Assembly (NCBI RefSeq): GCF_900537085.1
Contig: NZ_UNRE01000003.1
Span: 387,808 to 451,807, forward strand
Direction: 5' to 3'
Length of the DNA stretch: 64,000 nt
Origin: Agarivorans sp. Alg241-V36
GTDB taxonomy: Bacteria; Pseudomonadota; Gammaproteobacteria; Enterobacterales; Celerinatantimonadaceae
Within the stretch, counting starts at the first letter, position 1; each line of letters opens with the position of its first letter. A program made the position numbers and the translations under genes. The notes under the pieces were generated by a model. That model did not search any database. It saw nothing but the letters and a program-made list of their open reading frames with translations, and was not told the DNA's origin. Positions 62,670-64,000 of this stretch are shown in pieces.

Positions 62670-63884
62670 GTGACTTCACTTAAGCATACTCGCTATCGAC
62701 AATTTTTCCCGTCATTAAACGGTACTAATCAGCCATTTGCATACCTTGATAGCGCAGCTTCAACTCAAGTCCCTGAAGTTGTCTTAAAAGACATTGAACA
62801 ATATTACCGCCAAGGTCATGCCAATGTACATAGAGCAAGTCATAGCTTTGCACGACATGCTACCAATGCCTTTGAATTAGCAAGAAAAACACTTGCAGAA
62901 TTTATTGGCGCTAAGGCGCAAAATGTTATTTGGACCAGTGGAACCACTCAAGCAGCCAACCTATTGGCAGATGGCCTCGCCCATCTAGTCGAAGAAGACG
63001 ATGAAATTTGGGTGAGCGAGCTTGAACACCACTCTAACCTAGTTCCTTGGCAACAACTGGCTCTTAAACGTAAGGCAGTTCTAAAAGCGATTCCTGTGCT
63101 AGATAACGGCGATATAGATTTGGCGTATTTTCGCCAGCAACTTAGCGAAAAATGTAAAATTGTTGCTGTTGCCCATGTATCAAACAGTATTGGCGCTACT
63201 CAGCCCATTCCAGAATTATCGAGGCTTGCCCACCAATACGGCGCAAAAATAGTTGTAGATGGCGCACAAGCCGTTGCTCACTTAGACGTCGACGTTAATC
63301 GTTTAGCTTGTGACTATTATTTGTTTTCTGGACACAAATTATACGGACCAACGGGCATTGGTGTGTTATACGGTACCGAGCAAGCACTGGAGCTGCTAGA
63401 GCCCAGCGTATTTGGCGGGGAAATGATAAGTAAGGTGTCTTTAGAAACCAGCACTTGGAACAGCCTTCCCTATCGTTTAGAAGCGGGAACGCCCAACATA
63501 TCTGGGGCAATAGGCTTGGCTTCAGCCATTAGGTTCTTAGCGCAGTTCCCCTTAAAAGAACGCCTTAGCCATGAGCGCCAGCTATTAGCTTATGCACTAA
63601 AGCAACTAAAACAGCACCCCAAGGTTGAATTAGTAGGTGAACCGATGATGAGAGTAGGAATAATTGCCTTCAATTTACGTGGAGTTCATCCTCAAGACGC
63701 TGCCACCCTCTTTGACCAATACAATGTTGCCTTGCGTTGTGGCCATCATTGCGCAATGCCCTTAAGTCACCGTTTGTCTCCAGAGGGTAGTATTCGCTTG
63801 TCGCTTGGCCTGTATAACAATCAGCAAGACATTGACCAAGCGATTGAAGCTATTGATAAAATAATGGAGTTGTTTGATGAATAA
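62670..63884 (+). CDS. csdA: Cysteine desulfurase CsdA (SufS-like)
   Basis: 404 residues. PLP-dependent enzyme that moves sulfur from cysteine to an active-site Cys. The PLP lysine lies in F-S-G-H-K-L-Y-G-P-T-G and the catalytic Cys in R-C-G-H-H-C-A-M-P. The L-D-S-A-A-S-T-Q-V-P start is typical of the group II (SufS/CsdA) class. The start is GTG 62670. It overlaps the start of csdE by 8 nt, which favours CsdA over SufS. Confidence 0.93.
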   Translation: MTSLKHTRYRQFFPSLNGTNQPFAYLDSAASTQVPEVVLKDIEQYYRQGHANVHRASHSFARHATNAFELARKTLAEFIGAKAQNVIWTSGTTQAANLLADGLAHLVEEDDEIWVSELEHHSNLVPWQQLALKRKAVLKAIPVLDNGDIDLAYFRQQLSEKCKIVAVAHVSNSIGATQPIPELSRLAHQYGAKIVVDGAQAVAHLDVDVNRLACDYYLFSGHKLYGPTGIGVLYGTEQALELLEPSVFGGEMISKVSLETSTWNSLPYRLEAGTPNISGAIGLASAIRFLAQFPLKERLSHERQLLAYALKQLKQHPKVELVGEPMMRVGIIAFNLRGVHPQDAATLFDQYNVALRCGHHCAMPLSHRLSPEGSIRLSLGLYNNQQDIDQAIEAIDKIMELFDE

Positions 63885-64000
63885 AGCGCCGCAAGTGGAT
63901 TTAAGCATCCCGCAAATAGAACAGCGCTTTGCCAATTGTAAGTCCTGGGAAGAGCGTTATCGTCAGCTATTGCTATTAAGCAAGGCTCTGAGCCCAATGG
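63877..64000 (+). CDS. csdE: SufE-like sulfur acceptor CsdE (3' end outside window)
   Basis: Begins ATG inside the end of csdA and reads to the window edge. Visible residues include F-A-N-C-K-S-W-E-E-R-Y-R-Q-L-L-L-L-S-K-A-L, matching the N-terminal W-E-x-x-Y-R-Q-L-x-x-L-G/S-K pattern of CsdE/SufE. It accepts the persulfide from CsdA. The active cysteine lies beyond the window. Confidence 0.88.
   Translation, partial: MNKAPQVDLSIPQIEQRFANCKSWEERYRQLLLLSKALSPM

Noticed and set aside
1-64000. Prophage, integrative element, restriction or other defence system
   Set aside because: No integrase, transposase, phage structural, methylase or nuclease gene was recognised on either strand.

Overview
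The window looks like chromosomal DNA of a marine, polysaccharide-degrading gammaproteobacterium. An Agarivorans-like or other Alteromonadales member would fit. This is inferred from a complete intracellular alginate-degradation locus, Na+-coupled transporters (SSS, BCCT, NhaD), KdgM-type porins and many secreted or lipoprotein genes. No taxonomic search was run. I saw no prophage, transposase, CRISPR array, tRNA or rRNA.

Layout. 1-2010: c-di-GMP phosphodiesterase (5'-truncated by the window edge) and a dCMP-deaminase-family protein. 2011-7467: KdgM-like porin, DUF4174 protein, PEP-CTERM-like secreted protein and a periplasmic GH13 alpha-amylase. 7854-11525: leuC-leuD plus a LeuA-like synthase in one operon, with no leuB beside it. 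11585-16760: Rof, a DEAD-box helicase, a DUF6151 protein, a FemAB/COG3146 protein and a GGDEF-EAL protein. 16940-28000: an accessory region with a decayed copy of a P-loop ATPase (intact copy at 23429), a CRTAC1/FG-GAP lipoprotein, a BCCT transporter, a YoaP-like acetyltransferase and a lipoprotein with ten Ig-like repeats.

28204-45910 is the alginate region. On the minus strand, an SSS symporter, kdgF, kdgK and eda form an operon. Diverging from it on the plus strand are two tandem PL17 oligoalginate lyases. Further right are a GntR/FadR-type regulator, a DEH-reductase-like SDR, a second KdgM-like porin and a LamG lipoprotein. Together these give entry through the outer membrane, import, cleavage to monomer, ring opening and linearisation (KdgF), reduction to KDG, phosphorylation (KdgK) and aldol cleavage (Eda). 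A shared palindrome, TTTGTATTACAAA or close variants, lies upstream of both porins, the SDR, the symporter/PL17 divergent promoter and the LamG lipoprotein. It defines a probable local regulon.

Other contents: an unusual outer-membrane phospholipase A made of two fused OMPLA units, the first of which has lost its catalytic residues (37402-39021); LysR and AcuI; Bfd; an OprB-like porin; a cytoplasmic-type lipase followed by a small Cys-rich exported protein (possible toxin/immunity pair); an ActP-like symporter; a candidate structured small RNA (about 54660-54772, minus); the starvation operon yeaG-yeaH-spoVR; nhaD; a degenerate GGDEF protein; and csdA with the start of csdE at the right edge.

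The best leads are the fused pseudo-heterodimeric OMPLA, the operator-defined alginate regulon that includes the LamG lipoprotein, the orphan lipase pair and the candidate small RNA.
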